Origin: Bacillus sp. FSL K6-3431
GTDB taxonomy: Bacteria; Bacillota; Bacilli; Bacillales; Bacillaceae_C
Direction: 5' to 3'
Assembly: GCF_038002605.1 (NCBI RefSeq)
Contig: NZ_JBBOCT010000001.1
Span: 4,836,001 to 4,900,000, forward strand
Length of the DNA stretch: 64,000 bases
Shown here: positions 54,701 through 62,147 of the stretch, piece by piece
Numbering within the stretch: position 1 is the stretch's first letter
How the letters are laid out: every line of letters starts with the position of its first letter
Program-made: the position numbers and the translations under genes
Notes under the pieces: model-generated
Told to the model about the DNA's origin: nothing
What the model saw: only the letters and a program-made list of their open reading frames with translations
The model's database searches: none

Positions 54701-56021
54701 TGTAGACGATGCCAAGATCGCTAATATCTCAGTGTCTAAATTAAAGGCTGGGGAAATGGATACTAGCAAGATCACCATACGTGGCGGCTCAAGTATCGAC
54801 TATATGTTAATCGATGGATCACGCCTTGAATCACGGGGTCGGTACAACATGCGTTGGCATAACAAATCTAAAACGATTGATGCTAGCTTATATCTTGCTA
54901 ATGGTAACTTTAGGGTAGCCAACTGGACGGACTCACGCTCTATATTCTTAACTCCTTTTGGATTATCGACATTCGCTGATGGATATGGAGATGGGACAAG
55001 TTCGGGAATGCTTGAATTCTTTTCAGAGGAATTTGAAGCAGGGACTCACGGAATCACATTGGCTAGTCAATTAGGGGTTGCTGGTATCAAGTCCTTTAGA
55101 AACAGAGTAGTGATGGACGCATACGCATCAGCCAATATCGAGAGCAGACAATCACCTGTTTACTTTAGACCATACAAAGATTTACGAGTAGGCAATAACG
55201 TATTTGCTATGACTGTTGTTTCATCTACTAACGCAGCGTTAACGGAAGGTATCCTTCATTATGGCTCTGACGCAAGTGGTTATGCATCTGGATTAAGATT
55301 CTCAAAGGCAGCTAGCAATCCTTGGGTAGCAGTGGTAGATGGCGCTGGGGCTCGTGGAGGAAATGCCACATTTGATGCAGGGATAGTACAGGCTAACCGA
55401 TTTACAAAAAGAGATGGAAGCGCAGATGCATACTTTAATGGTACAGGTGGAGGTACGTTATTAACCACAAATCCTCAAACTCCTTTAATGGCAGATGGGA
55501 TTCGAGCAACTTCGGATTTTTTCTATATCGGCAGTGACGGAGGAACGAAAGTCACAAATGGTGCTGGATATAATTATGGCAATGGATTAGTCCATAAACC
55601 TATTTGGGCTAGCGCTTTTACGCAAGTATCAGAAATCAAATATAAAACGAATATAGAAGCTTTGGAGCTAGATGCGTTATCACTCATTAATAACACTGAT
55701 TTGACAAGGTACAACTTGAAAGACGATTTGGCCGAGGGAAATCAGATTTCTAAGTTAGGTGTAATTATCGGTGGGAAATATAACACACCTAAAGAAATTA
55801 TCAATCCTGACGGAGACGCGATTGACTTATACGCTATGACAACAATGGGTTGGAAAGCCATTCAAGAACTTGATACGAAAGTTTATGACGTTGAAACACG
55901 AGTTGATAAGCATGATTTAGAAATTCAATATTTAAAGCAGAAAATAGTACAACAAGATGACGTAATAGCAAGCCAAGGCAAAAGAATAAAACACTTAGAA
56001 AATCTACTGGAGGTAGCTTAA
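51705..56021 (+). CDS. Large tail fibre/endopeptidase protein with S74 chaperone
   Basis: A 1438-residue receptor-binding tail protein. Layout: N-terminal tail-hub domain (about 1-380, Tal-like), one fibronectin-III-like domain (about 400-490, PVNIVTDAAMGAIQLYWEYDSE), coiled coil (530-740), a jelly-roll-like carbohydrate-binding part (745-905), shaft and tip (950-1290), and a C-terminal Peptidase_S74 chaperone. The self-cleavage Ser is near 1309 in SEIKYKTNI; the coiled coil after about 1380 ends the protein. GAAAGGAGG precedes ATG. Confidence 0.85.
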   Translation: MSEIYIFSQDDELLTILTEETGLNSAPFRDEKNSVASEPFVFTVDADEDRAKHVKEENRVVFKDKDGFFREMVIKELDDTDNNDGPQTMATCLPAWLDELSEHYVLDKRYTDKEAQLPLNDALAGTRYIGAVEVSLGLASTNFYRLSSVDCIWKIISVWGGEFKDVVEFTGNKITTRKILLLQRLGADNGARFEIDHNIEEIQRTVLSYPKTAMYGWGASLETEGGGHTRYIDFANVEWSVAKGDPVDKPKGQTWVGDPDALLKYGRKHDGQLLHRFSEFSNQDYEDPEELLWATWNNLQDNKEPVVNYKLSVDLLDKDVSLGDGAVAIDRQFARPIEIQTRVIAIEYDLLDIEGTAVVEMGQFLNLGDDDIYRDIEDLKNEVTKPRPTKPITDESFPDIVPGIPVNIVTDAAMGAIQLYWEYDSEVYISHYEVYGSQVADFVPDSQHLLWRGRVSTFVHTVGTDQTWYYYLRAVNTRGTASSFSQRVSASTYRVMSDDILFGELIADHFKDGLDIADKLTQNTIDRINEGPMQEIVYTQQEIAATEDRLLSQLNSEIGDVNASISSLLDRTKGIEGTITSINQEVDDIEGKLLTTITKLTNLDGVVSAQETTLQQHAGLISAKAEKSEVYTKTQTNNLLGNKVDFSVYSNKMSSLDISINGINQTVSNTQATVNKHTGEIATAKSDISAIDQKAEGISTQVSSLRNDLSSTQSQVAAINVKADGIISTVENIQIGGSNLLLDSRIKNITSNNSTNYPITTEVLTENGLTFRRVRPAPNSPNPIISLYETIPGSDITDRHWAGQDITFSIRVRASIKGVAITLRPWVTTTTARPPTVSIVSNGEWQTISCVWKVPDNVQTSSTIRFMPAITSNMSGQYLDIWGYQIEKSNKASDWRPAVEDGEKRLTKAESSIEQTAKDILLKVNKDGVIASINLSPEGVRINGNKHHITGQTLIDDAVIGTAAMANLSVTNAKLGLLSVGTAQMQNLSVVNGKIGNLAVDDAKIANISVSKLKAGEMDTSKITIRGGSSIDYMLIDGSRLESRGRYNMRWHNKSKTIDASLYLANGNFRVANWTDSRSIFLTPFGLSTFADGYGDGTSSGMLEFFSEEFEAGTHGITLASQLGVAGIKSFRNRVVMDAYASANIESRQSPVYFRPYKDLRVGNNVFAMTVVSSTNAALTEGILHYGSDASGYASGLRFSKAASNPWVAVVDGAGARGGNATFDAGIVQANRFTKRDGSADAYFNGTGGGTLLTTNPQTPLMADGIRATSDFFYIGSDGGTKVTNGAGYNYGNGLVHKPIWASAFTQVSEIKYKTNIEALELDALSLINNTDLTRYNLKDDLAEGNQISKLGVIIGGKYNTPKEIINPDGDAIDLYAMTTMGWKAIQELDTKVYDVETRVDKHDLEIQYLKQKIVQQDDVIASQGKRIKHLENLLEVA

Positions 56022-56023
56022 TT

Positions 56024-56476
56024 ATGAAAATAGAAATCGAAAACGGTAAATTAGCGGCAGCAATTAACTTTATGTACGATATTAAACTGGTGAGGAAACA
56101 ATCAAGATTTAGAAGGTATCTTATTGAAAAGTTAAATGATCGACTAAAGGTAGTAGAGGAAGATCGAAAAGAACTTCTCAAAGAACATTCTCATAAAGAT
56201 GGAAACGGTGAAGCAATCATTAATGACGGTCAATATGACGTCAAAGACATGGTTGCTTTTTCTAATGATCTAAAAGAGCTTAATCAAGAAAAATTAGTCA
56301 TTGAAGGGGGCGATAATCGTGAGATGATCCGTACGATTAAGGTAGTGCTCAAAAAGCTCGAGGATATAGAGTACGAGGGTGAATCTAGTGAGATTTACGA
56401 TTATCTTGCAGATCAATTCGATATCGATAATGAAGAAGAAACTAACGAAGGAGAGGGTAAAAATGATGCAAATTAA
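56024..56476 (+). CDS. DUF1617-family phage protein
   Basis: A 150-residue, charged, helical protein starting MKIEIENGKLAAAINFMYDI. DUF1617 proteins lie after the tail fibre gene in many Firmicute phages. It starts 2 bp after the fibre gene, with TGGAGG upstream. Confidence 0.75.
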   Translation: MKIEIENGKLAAAINFMYDIKLVRKQSRFRRYLIEKLNDRLKVVEEDRKELLKEHSHKDGNGEAIINDGQYDVKDMVAFSNDLKELNQEKLVIEGGDNREMIRTIKVVLKKLEDIEYEGESSEIYDYLADQFDIDNEEETNEGEGKNDAN

Positions 56477-56687
56477 TCAAATGACGCCTAAATACGAAAA
56501 CGGGGAAATGACAGGCTTAACAATTTATTTTACAGGGAAGATTGGCAGTATTAACTTTAACGGTCCTATCACATTAACAGCAGAGGAATTTAAACCATTT
56601 TTACAACCAGAGAAAATGGAAACAGCAGTAAAGAATAAAGTCATTGATGAAATCATGGATGGCAATGTAGAAAGCCCTACTGAGTGA
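56463..56687 (+). CDS. Small phage protein, hypothetical
   Basis: A 74-residue protein from the ATG at 56463 (a second ATG follows), after GGAGAGGG. Contains GLTIYFTGKIGSINFNGPITLTAEEF, a small beta fold. It overlaps the previous gene by 14 bp and is followed by a terminator. Confidence 0.6.
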   Translation: MMQINQMTPKYENGEMTGLTIYFTGKIGSINFNGPITLTAEEFKPFLQPEKMETAVKNKVIDEIMDGNVESPTE

Positions 56688-56697
56688 GGGCTTTTTG
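56671..56697 (+). terminator. Terminator before the lysis genes
   Basis: AAAGCCCT / AGGGCTTTTT hairpin with T run, overlapping the stop codon region of the preceding small gene. Confidence 0.8.
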
Positions 56698-56729
56698 TTT
56701 GAATAAAAATCCTAATAGGAGTGATAGAC

Positions 56730-57173
56730 ATGGGAGGAATGGACTTGGAACATTTGGAAGTAGTTAAATTTTATTTATTTGGTGATGTGAAGTTTTTACA
56801 TTTTTATTTATTGCTTGCTGTGATTGATATATGTACAGGCATCATGAAAGCTTGGAAAAACAAAAATCTTTGGAGTAGGAAATCACTGTTTGGTTATGCA
56901 AGGAAATTAATGGTGCTGGCAGTTATTATCTTGGCTAACGTGATAGATCAAATCTTAGGAATGAACGGAGCGATAACATATGCTACCGTTCTTTTTTATA
57001 TCGCGAATGAAGGATTATCGATCTTAGAAAATATGGCCGCAATTGGTGTGCTTGTTCCAACAAACCTTGCTGACAAACTTAAAGGTATTGATTCTAGTAA
57101 AAGTTTACCCGAAGAAATTGGCGAGGAATTGATCGGAACGAAAGTAGACGAGCAATTGGACGGTAAAGAGTGA
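56730..57173 (+). CDS. Phage holin (toxin secretion/lysis holin family)
   Basis: A 147-residue holin with about three membrane spans and the family motif LLLAVIDICTGIMKAWKNKNLWSRKSLFGYARKLMVLAVIILANVIDQIL. Makes membrane holes for the endolysin. ATG at 56730 after AGGAGTG; the GTG at 56721 lies within that site. The C-terminus is acidic. Confidence 0.88.
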   Translation: MGGMDLEHLEVVKFYLFGDVKFLHFYLLLAVIDICTGIMKAWKNKNLWSRKSLFGYARKLMVLAVIILANVIDQILGMNGAITYATVLFYIANEGLSILENMAAIGVLVPTNLADKLKGIDSSKSLPEEIGEELIGTKVDEQLDGKE

Positions 57174-57222
57174 CGACTAATCGTTGCTCTTTTTTTATTT
57201 AAATTTGGAAGGATGATCAACA

Positions 57223-58338
57223 ATGGTAGCAATTAAACAGCAATTAGTATCAAGTCGAACAATCACATCTGGCGAAGGAAACCCTTGTAATTTTATCACG
57301 ATCCACGAAACAGGAAATTATGATAAAGGTGTTGGCGCTCAAAGGCATGCCGATCTACAGACTAATGGATTCACTGCATCCTGGCAATACCAAGTGGACG
57401 ATAAAGTGATTATACAATCATATCCTGATAGCGTACGGTGCTGGCATGCAGGGGATGGAAATGGCAAAGGGAATATGGAGTCCATTGGCATCGAAATTTG
57501 TGTTAATCCAGACAGTGACTTTAAAAAGGCTGTTGCAAATGCAGCTGAATTAGTTAAACACTTAATGAAAAAGCATAACATCCCACTCACTAATGTTGTT
57601 CAACATAATCGATGGAGTGGAAAAAACTGTCCAACAAATTTACGTAGTGGAGCGAAGGGGATTAATTGGTCGGGTTTCATTTATCTAGTAAGCTTAAAGC
57701 AAGATAAACCTATCGAGAATAAGCCTGTTGCTGTAACCCCACCTAAAGTAGAAACTGGTCCAGTAAAGAATATACCATCAGCAGGAAAGCCGTCTACACC
57801 TAATACAGGTCACGGTATTGTTGATTGGATGAACATTAACAAAATGGATTCTAGCTATGCTAATCGAGCAAAGCTTGCCAAGGAATATGGAATTGACCAC
57901 TATTCAGGGACGGCTGCACAAAACACAGAATTACTTGCTAAACTTAAAGGTGGTAAGCCTAGCAAACCAGTAGAAAAGCCGATTGAAAAGCCTGTTACAA
58001 AACCTGTACAGTCTGAAAGTGTAGTTGACTACATGAACAGTAAAGGCATGAATTCCGGTTTTGCTAATCGTAAAAAGTTAGCTACTCAATATGGCATTAA
58101 AAATTATTCAGGCACTGCTGCTCAAAACATTACGCTTCTGAATAAGCTACAGGGCGGGGTGGTTGTCAATAAGCCAAAAGGAAACCAAAAGACTACAAGT
58201 GTGGTCGATTACCTAAATTCAATCGGACAGGATTCAGGCTTTAATAATCGTGCTAAGTTAGCCAAGAAGCATGGTATTAAAAACTACACTGGTACAGCAG
58301 GGCAGAATACAGCGTTGTTAAATAAACTAAGAAAGTAA
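57223..58338 (+). CDS. N-acetylmuramoyl-L-alanine amidase endolysin
   Basis: A 371-residue cell-wall amidase (Amidase_2). Zinc ligands are His28 in FITIHETGN and a His in VVQHNRWSGKNCP. Residues 195-371 hold three wall-binding repeats of about 45 residues (VVDYMNSKGMNSGFANRKKLA then QYGIKNYSGTAAQNITLLNKL), joined by Pro/Lys linkers. GGAAGGATG precedes ATG. Frees phage after the holin acts. Confidence 0.9.
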   Translation: MVAIKQQLVSSRTITSGEGNPCNFITIHETGNYDKGVGAQRHADLQTNGFTASWQYQVDDKVIIQSYPDSVRCWHAGDGNGKGNMESIGIEICVNPDSDFKKAVANAAELVKHLMKKHNIPLTNVVQHNRWSGKNCPTNLRSGAKGINWSGFIYLVSLKQDKPIENKPVAVTPPKVETGPVKNIPSAGKPSTPNTGHGIVDWMNINKMDSSYANRAKLAKEYGIDHYSGTAAQNTELLAKLKGGKPSKPVEKPIEKPVTKPVQSESVVDYMNSKGMNSGFANRKKLATQYGIKNYSGTAAQNITLLNKLQGGVVVNKPKGNQKTTSVVDYLNSIGQDSGFNNRAKLAKKHGIKNYTGTAGQNTALLNKLRK

Positions 58339-58344
58339 GTCAAG

Positions 58345-58380
58345 GCGACCTATCCATTATGTGGACGGGTCGCTATTTTT
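58345..58380 (+). terminator. Terminator of the lysis operon
   Basis: GCGACC / GGTCGC stem with an inner TCC / GGA, followed by a T-rich stretch. It overlaps the 3' end of the leftward gene at 58357. Confidence 0.75.
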
Positions 58381-58734
58381 GTTTTGTCCACCATTCATAT
58401 ATTCCCTCAACAACTCTTCAACTTTGTTACGTAACCTTGGATTATAGTAATTAGTCGGCTCTTCATAGCCTTTATACAAAAACAAATAATTAGTAGTCAC
58501 TTCTCCCTTGCCCGTATAAACTAACTCCATATTATTTTTATGCATATATCTCTTTACCTCAGTGAGATCCTTTTTAACATTTTTAATTACTTCTTCTATT
58601 ATAACTTCATAAGGGCTTTTAAATTTAAAAGGACTAACCTCGACCACTTTCAAATCCCGTTGTAATACTTTTATTAGAAAAGGTAAACAAACTGCTTTGC
58701 TCAGTATCTCCCGATCATGATCAGGTATCATCAT
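58357..58734 (-). CDS. Phage right-end gene, unknown function
   Basis: A 125-residue protein (LSKAVCLPFLIKVLQRDLKVVEVSPFKFKSPYEVIIEEVIKNVKKDLTEVKRYMHKNNMELVYTGKGEVTTNYLFLYKGYEEP). GGAGG lies just before the ATG pair at 58734/58731. Leftward, outside the lysis operon, so possibly expressed in the lysogen. No family assigned. Confidence 0.65.
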   Translation of the reverse strand: MMIPDHDREILSKAVCLPFLIKVLQRDLKVVEVSPFKFKSPYEVIIEEVIKNVKKDLTEVKRYMHKNNMELVYTGKGEVTTNYLFLYKGYEEPTNYYNPRLRNKVEELLREYMNGGQNKNSDPST

Positions 58735-58783
58735 TCATCCTCCTGATTTAATATTTATCTTATCTTAACCAAAAAACATATTT

Positions 58784-58827
58784 TTGACAAGAACTAATGT
58801 TCGTAATATAATAAGAACAAATGTTTT
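58784..58827 (+). promoter_or_regulatory. SOS-type promoter with two LexA boxes
   Basis: A perfect promoter, TTGACA (58784-58789), 17 bp, TATAAT (58807-58812). Box 1 AGAACTAATGTTCG (58790-58803) fills the spacer. Box 2 AGAACAAATGTTTT (58814-58827) starts 2 bp after the -10. Both follow the Bacillus LexA pattern CGAAC-N4-GTTYG closely. Expression of the YolD-like gene should need DNA damage. Confidence 0.75.
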
Positions 58828-58842
58828 GGGAGGATGATAATT

Positions 58843-59115
58843 ATGTTAGCTATACCAAAGCCAAAAAAAGTGAAGAAAGAATCTATGCAAACTCCAAAGC
58901 TTACAGAAGAGGACTACATTGAAATTGGAGAGAGGATTTCAGAAGCATATGAATTTGAATCACCAATCACTATAACTACATTCCGAAATAGGAAACATGA
59001 AAAATTCACAGGTATAATTACAGGAATGAACGCAGGAACCAAAATGATCGATCTTGATACAGGAGAGATTGATCGTATTAAAATAAGTGTTAATATTATT
59101 GTAGATGTGCAATAA
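58843..59115 (+). CDS. YolD-like protein
   Basis: A 90-residue protein from the ATG at 58843, 9 nt after GGGAGG. ITITTFRNRKHEKFTGIITGMNAGTKMIDLDTGEIDRIKISVNIIVDV matches the YolD domain, which commonly pairs with Y-family polymerases such as UvrX/YqjW. No polymerase gene is present here. It lies behind two LexA boxes and is the last phage gene before attR. Confidence 0.8.
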   Translation: MLAIPKPKKVKKESMQTPKLTEEDYIEIGERISEAYEFESPITITTFRNRKHEKFTGIITGMNAGTKMIDLDTGEIDRIKISVNIIVDVQ

Positions 59116-59118
59116 GAA

Positions 59119-59149
59119 AATCCCCGTTCATGAGAGCGGGGATTAATCT
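59119..59149 (+). terminator. Terminator of the YolD-like gene
   Basis: A perfect 8-bp stem AATCCCCG / CGGGGATT followed by a short T-containing tract. It closes the last phage transcript about 150 bp before attR. Confidence 0.7.
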
Positions 59150-59300
59150 TTAGTAATTTTGCAAACTGGTCACACGATCGGCAACGAACGATACCCAATG
59201 AATTGAAATGAACTGAAAACTCCTAAGGCTATTATATGGAAGAAACTCGATTTACAGCAATATTGAAACGTCTTAAAATACGTTGCAACACCATCAGTGA

Positions 59301-59370
59301 GTTTCCTAAACCGTGCGTCGCAGGTTCGATTCCTGCTGGGGCCGTTACCAAAAACCTATTGATAGCAGGG
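59301..59370 (+). repeat. attR: 70-bp direct repeat at the right prophage end
   Basis: Identical to 20341-20410. It holds only the 3' half of the tRNA-Arg gene, so it is not a functional tRNA. The left flank (CATCAGTGA) is phage sequence. Confidence 0.93.
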
Positions 59371-59445
59371 ATGTAGCGTCTTGTTCCCTTGCTATTTTTT
59401 TGTTGAAAACTGTTATTGGTGGCAGAATGGTGCCCTTTAGTCGGT

Positions 59446-59570
59446 AAAAGTGTATTTTTGGTTGGGGTTTCAACGTTTTTATCAGCAAACATTTCATCCA
59501 ATTTAGCTACTGATTCATCCTGCATGTTTGGCAAAACATGAGAATAGATCAAGTGTAACTGTGATTAAAT
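59446..59570 (-). pseudogene. Decayed integrase 3' end from an older element
   Basis: The frame ITVTLD / YSHVLPNMQDESVAKLDEMFADKN matches the last residues of the resident integrase (ITLDTYSHMLPNMQEAAAAKLDEMFADKN). A small deletion between TLD and YSH shifts the frame, the stop codon is lost, and everything upstream is missing. It lies beyond attR, so it belonged to an earlier element with a related integrase in the same tRNA. Confidence 0.8.
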
Positions 59571-59589
59571 AATGACCTGATTTTTCCCA

Positions 59590-59639
59590 AAATAGCTTCG
59601 CTCACTGACTTTGAAGTGTGCGAAGCTATTTATTTTTTT
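59590..59639 (+). terminator. Strong hairpin, probably a bidirectional terminator
   Basis: A 12-bp stem AAATAGCTTCGC / GCGAAGCTATTT with T run on the + strand. It overlaps the end of the leftward gene at 59630. Confidence 0.7.
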
Positions 59640-59803
59640 GTAACTTTAAATAATCGGAAAAAAACTCCGAATATTATAACGCAGAATAAAGATTGTAAAG
59701 TATTCTCAGTCCATTTGAACATATTATACCTACTGTAATCCGAAGATATTAAAGCTATAAGTAGAACAATAAATGTTAAAAAGTATGTAAAAGTAATTTT
59801 CAT
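59630..59803 (-). CDS. Small two-span membrane protein
   Basis: A 57-residue protein from the ATG at 59803, 5 nt after GGAGG. It starts MKITFTYFLTFIVLLIALIS, then a polar loop, then LFCVIIFGVFFRLFKVTKK, giving two spans. It lies in the 0.75-kb remnant of the older element and is probably a leftover of it. Function unknown. Confidence 0.5.
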   Translation of the reverse strand: MKITFTYFLTFIVLLIALISSDYSRYNMFKWTENTLQSLFCVIIFGVFFRLFKVTKK

Positions 59804-59860
59804 GAAATCCTCCACATGTGCTGTAGGAATATATGCTTTTAAAATTCTACTGTATTCCAA

Positions 59861-60118
59861 TATTTATATTTTATTTCCCAAGTTAAAGATTTAGATTTTT
59901 TGTACATGATTTTTAACAGATGATTAAAGGGGAACATAGGTTTCGAATATAAGACATGAAAGTCACGTCCAGTACATGTCTATATACAGTCAATTAAGGC
60001 AGGTATTTTTATAGTTAGGGTGATATGTACGTTGATCGTCTATAGGTTAAAGATACTTCGTTTTGCTAGGTCCTAATGCAGATGAACCAAAGCTAATAAT
60101 ACGAAACTGCTAAAATGA
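59861..60118. other. Non-coding remnant of the older integrated element
   Basis: A 258-bp AT-rich stretch between the small membrane gene and the degenerate tRNA end. No open frame with a ribosome binding site, no RNA motif and no terminator was seen. Confidence 0.4.
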
Positions 60119-60162
60119 TTTCCTAAACCGCGCGAGACAGGTACGATTCCTCTAGAGCCGTT
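60119..60162 (+). repeat. Degenerate third copy of the tRNA-Arg 3' end (old attR)
   Basis: TTTCCTAAACCG is intact, followed by about 32 nt matching the att core at roughly three of four positions, with one deletion near the end (CTAGAGCCGTT against GGGGCCGTT). It marks the outer boundary of an older insertion; the drift suggests great age. Confidence 0.7.
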
Positions 60163-60170
60163 TGTAAATG

Positions 60171-60217
60171 AAAAAGCAATGGTGCGAGTCTAGCGATTTG
60201 CACCATTGCTTTTTTAT
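60171..60217. terminator. Bidirectional terminator by the carbonic anhydrase gene
   Basis: AAAAAGCAATGGTGC pairs with GCACCATTGCTTTTT. A on one flank and T on the other suit both directions. It ends the leftward carbonic anhydrase transcript. Confidence 0.75.
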
Positions 60218-60254
60218 GATTACTAAGATTTTTTTCAGAAGATTCTTTTACAAT

Positions 60255-60821
60255 TTACTTTTCATATCCATCAACAACCAAATCCAACTCCCCAGTAACA
60301 GGGTCAATAACAAGTCCATGGATAGGAACATCACTTACCATTAATGGATGGCTTTGGATCATGCCGACGCTATGTTTAACGCTATCCTCCACACTGTCAA
60401 AGCCTTCAAGCCACTGGTCAAGTTTAATTCCGGAATTTTTAATAATATCGAATGTTTCCTCGGGGACTCCCCGCTTGGCCATTGTTTCGAGCATATGATC
60501 ACTTTCAATCGCACTCATACCGCAATCATGATGACCAACGACGTACACTTCATCTGCTTTAAGCTCATAGACAGCAATTAAAATACTGCGCATAATACTT
60601 CCAAATGGATTTTTAACGACAGCCCCAGCCGTTTTTACGACTTTGACATCACCGTTTTTCATATTCATTGCTTTATGTAGTAATTCGACTAAACGGGTGT
60701 CCATACAGGTAAGGATAACTAGCTTCTTATCGGGAAATTTCGTTGTTGCATATTGTTCGTATAACTTTTCTTCAACAAAAATTTTGTTATGGTCTAGTAT
60801 TTCTGTTAACAGTGACATCAT
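60255..60821 (-). CDS. Beta-class carbonic anhydrase (YtiB-like)
   Basis: Zinc enzyme that interconverts carbon dioxide and bicarbonate in the cytoplasm. The 188 residues have Cys-x-Asp-x-Arg in VILTCMDTRLVELL and His-x-x-Cys in VVGHHDCGMSAI, the metal ligands, plus KTAGAVVKNPFGSIMRSILIAVYEL. AGAGGTG precedes the ATG at 60821. Confidence 0.88.
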   Translation of the reverse strand: MMSLLTEILDHNKIFVEEKLYEQYATTKFPDKKLVILTCMDTRLVELLHKAMNMKNGDVKVVKTAGAVVKNPFGSIMRSILIAVYELKADEVYVVGHHDCGMSAIESDHMLETMAKRGVPEETFDIIKNSGIKLDQWLEGFDSVEDSVKHSVGMIQSHPLMVSDVPIHGLVIDPVTGELDLVVDGYEK

Positions 60822-60889
60822 TTACACCTCTTCTTTCTTATAATATATATTACCGAAAAGTTCAAATTAATAAAAGCAATACATACTGA

Positions 60890-60918
60890 TTGACGAAATA
60901 TGATTGGTCCAGTATGAT
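60890..60918 (+). promoter_or_regulatory. Promoter of queF
   Basis: TTGACG (60890-60895), 17-bp spacer, TATGAT (60913-60918). It starts the preQ1 riboswitch leader. Confidence 0.7.
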
Positions 60919-60947
60919 AGGATTTGCAATAATATACACCCAAACGG

Positions 60948-61019
60948 GAGAGGTTCATAGCGATAAACCCTCTATAAAAAACTATGGATGCCATATCCAT
61001 TCGCGATAGGGCTTTTTTA
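60948..61019 (+). ncRNA. PreQ1 class I riboswitch with terminator
   Basis: AGAGGTTC-TAGC then ACCCTCT-ATAAAAAACTA (60949-60985) follows the preQ1-I pattern: AGAGG pairs with CCTCT, and the A-rich tail forms the pseudoknot. After it, ATGGAT / ATCCAT and GATAGGG, which can pair with the aptamer CCCTCTAT strand, build a terminator with a T run at 61013-61018. Ligand binding should stop transcription of queF. Confidence 0.85.
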
Positions 61020-61126
61020 TTTCTTAGTTTATCGCAAATTAACTTGGATTTAAAGCACCAATGATTGAATGTACATTTTATATGGATGACTTTTGACCGG
61101 TATGGGTAAAATAGGGAGGCTTTTTT

Positions 61127-61624
61127 ATGGCTGGAAGAAATGATGATACATTACAAGACTTGTCGCTACTTGGTAGTCAAAACACGAAATATTTATTTGA
61201 ATATTCACCGGACGTGCTCGAATCAATTAATAATTTACATAAGGATAGAGATTATTTCGTCAAATTTAATTGTCCGGAATTTACCTCGCTTTGTCCACAA
61301 ACAATGCAACCAGACTTTGCTACGATGTATATTAGTTATATACCAGATCAGAAAATTGTTGAGAGTAAATCTTTGAAATTATATTTATTCAGCTTTCGAA
61401 ACCATGGGGATTTTCATGAAGATTGCGTGAATATTATTATGAACGATTTAATTAAGCTGTTAGACCCACGTTATATCGAGGTCTGGGGAAAATTCACACC
61501 ACGTGGCGGGCTTTCAATTGATCCATATTGTAATTATGGAAAAACTGGAACGAAGTATGAACAAATGGCAGATCATCGTATGATGAATCATGATATGTAT
61601 CCGGAAAAAGTAGATAATCGTTGA
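61127..61624 (+). CDS. queF: NADPH-dependent preQ0 reductase
   Basis: Reduces 7-cyano-7-deazaguanine to preQ1 in queuosine synthesis. The 165 residues match the unimodal QueF length, with catalytic Cys56 in [14 protein letters not shown], an Asp a few residues on, and [18 protein letters not shown] plus [18 protein letters not shown]. The riboswitch upstream senses its product, giving feedback control. Confidence 0.93.
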   Translation: MAGRNDDTLQDLSLLGSQNTKYLFEYSPDVLESINNLHKDRDYFVKFNCPEFTSLCPQTMQPDFATMYISYIPDQKIVESKSLKLYLFSFRNHGDFHEDCVNIIMNDLIKLLDPRYIEVWGKFTPRGGLSIDPYCNYGKTGTKYEQMADHRMMNHDMYPEKVDNR

Positions 61625-61659
61625 AGGATAGATACATGAAATAGTAGGAGGGATTCAAT

Positions 61660-61965
61660 GTGAATGACAATAGTGATACTATTATCTCTACTATTTCATA
61701 TATTAAAATCAGACGAACAATCGAGCTAAATCAACAGAAATATATTAAAACTGAATATTGTATCAGTCTATACGAAAATAAAATTACAACCTCAAGTAAT
61801 CAATTTAAACTGGAAAGTGTATTTGATGTTTCTTACAGACCATTTTCCGACAAATTTGGTTTTCTATATTTACATACAAGTCAAGGAGTGTTCGCTTTTG
61901 AGATAAGCTCTGATCCATACTATTTTATGGAAAAGGTAAGACAGCTTATAAAAAGGATGGACTAG
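61660..61965 (+). CDS. Hypothetical protein downstream of queF
   Basis: A 101-residue protein from a GTG at 61660, 7 nt after AGGAGGG. Beta-rich with a C-terminal helix, PH-like in pattern (ENKITTSSNQFKLESVFDVSYRPFSDKFGFLYLHTSQGVFAFEISSDPYYFMEKVRQLI). It is 35 bp from queF and may be co-transcribed. Function unknown. Confidence 0.65.
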   Translation: MNDNSDTIISTISYIKIRRTIELNQQKYIKTEYCISLYENKITTSSNQFKLESVFDVSYRPFSDKFGFLYLHTSQGVFAFEISSDPYYFMEKVRQLIKRMD

Positions 61966-62062
61966 TTCAAAAGCCAATTAATTTTAGATAAACTCGTAAA
62001 ATACGTTAAGAAACGACTTGTTTAATCAAACAGAAAAGATCAAGTAAAGTGACTAATCATAA

Positions 62063-62110
62063 ACAACCATGCTCCGATAAAAATATCGATGCATGGTTGT
62101 TTAGTTTTTA
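62063..62110. terminator. Terminator between convergent genes
   Basis: ACAACCATGC / GCATGGTTGT stem with inner ATCG pairing and T-rich flank. It separates the queF operon from the convergent mrp operon. Confidence 0.75.
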
Positions 62111-62147
62111 ATAGAGGGGAAGTTTCTAAAGTCAGAGAGTATCTACA

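Larger units (their letters stand above)
20341..59370. mobile_element. Complete-looking siphovirus prophage in tRNA-Arg
   Basis: A 39-kb prophage between 70-bp att repeats. All modules are present: integrase, lysogeny control, early recombination and replication, late activator, terminase, portal, scaffold, capsid, connectors, tail, holin, amidase. No large frame is broken, and the repeats are perfect, so it is probably recent and may be inducible. The structural genes resemble A118/SPP1-type phages, which package by headful; no cohesive end was found. Confidence 0.93.

Noticed and set aside
59301..59344. Second tRNA-Arg gene at the right prophage end
   Set aside because: Only the 3' half is present; the acceptor 5' strand and D-arm are missing, so it is the attR copy.
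59232..59552. 106-residue open frame with AGIEPATHGLG
   Set aside because: The frame runs from a decayed integrase end through the antisense of the tRNA fragment; the peptide is an artefact of a lost stop codon.
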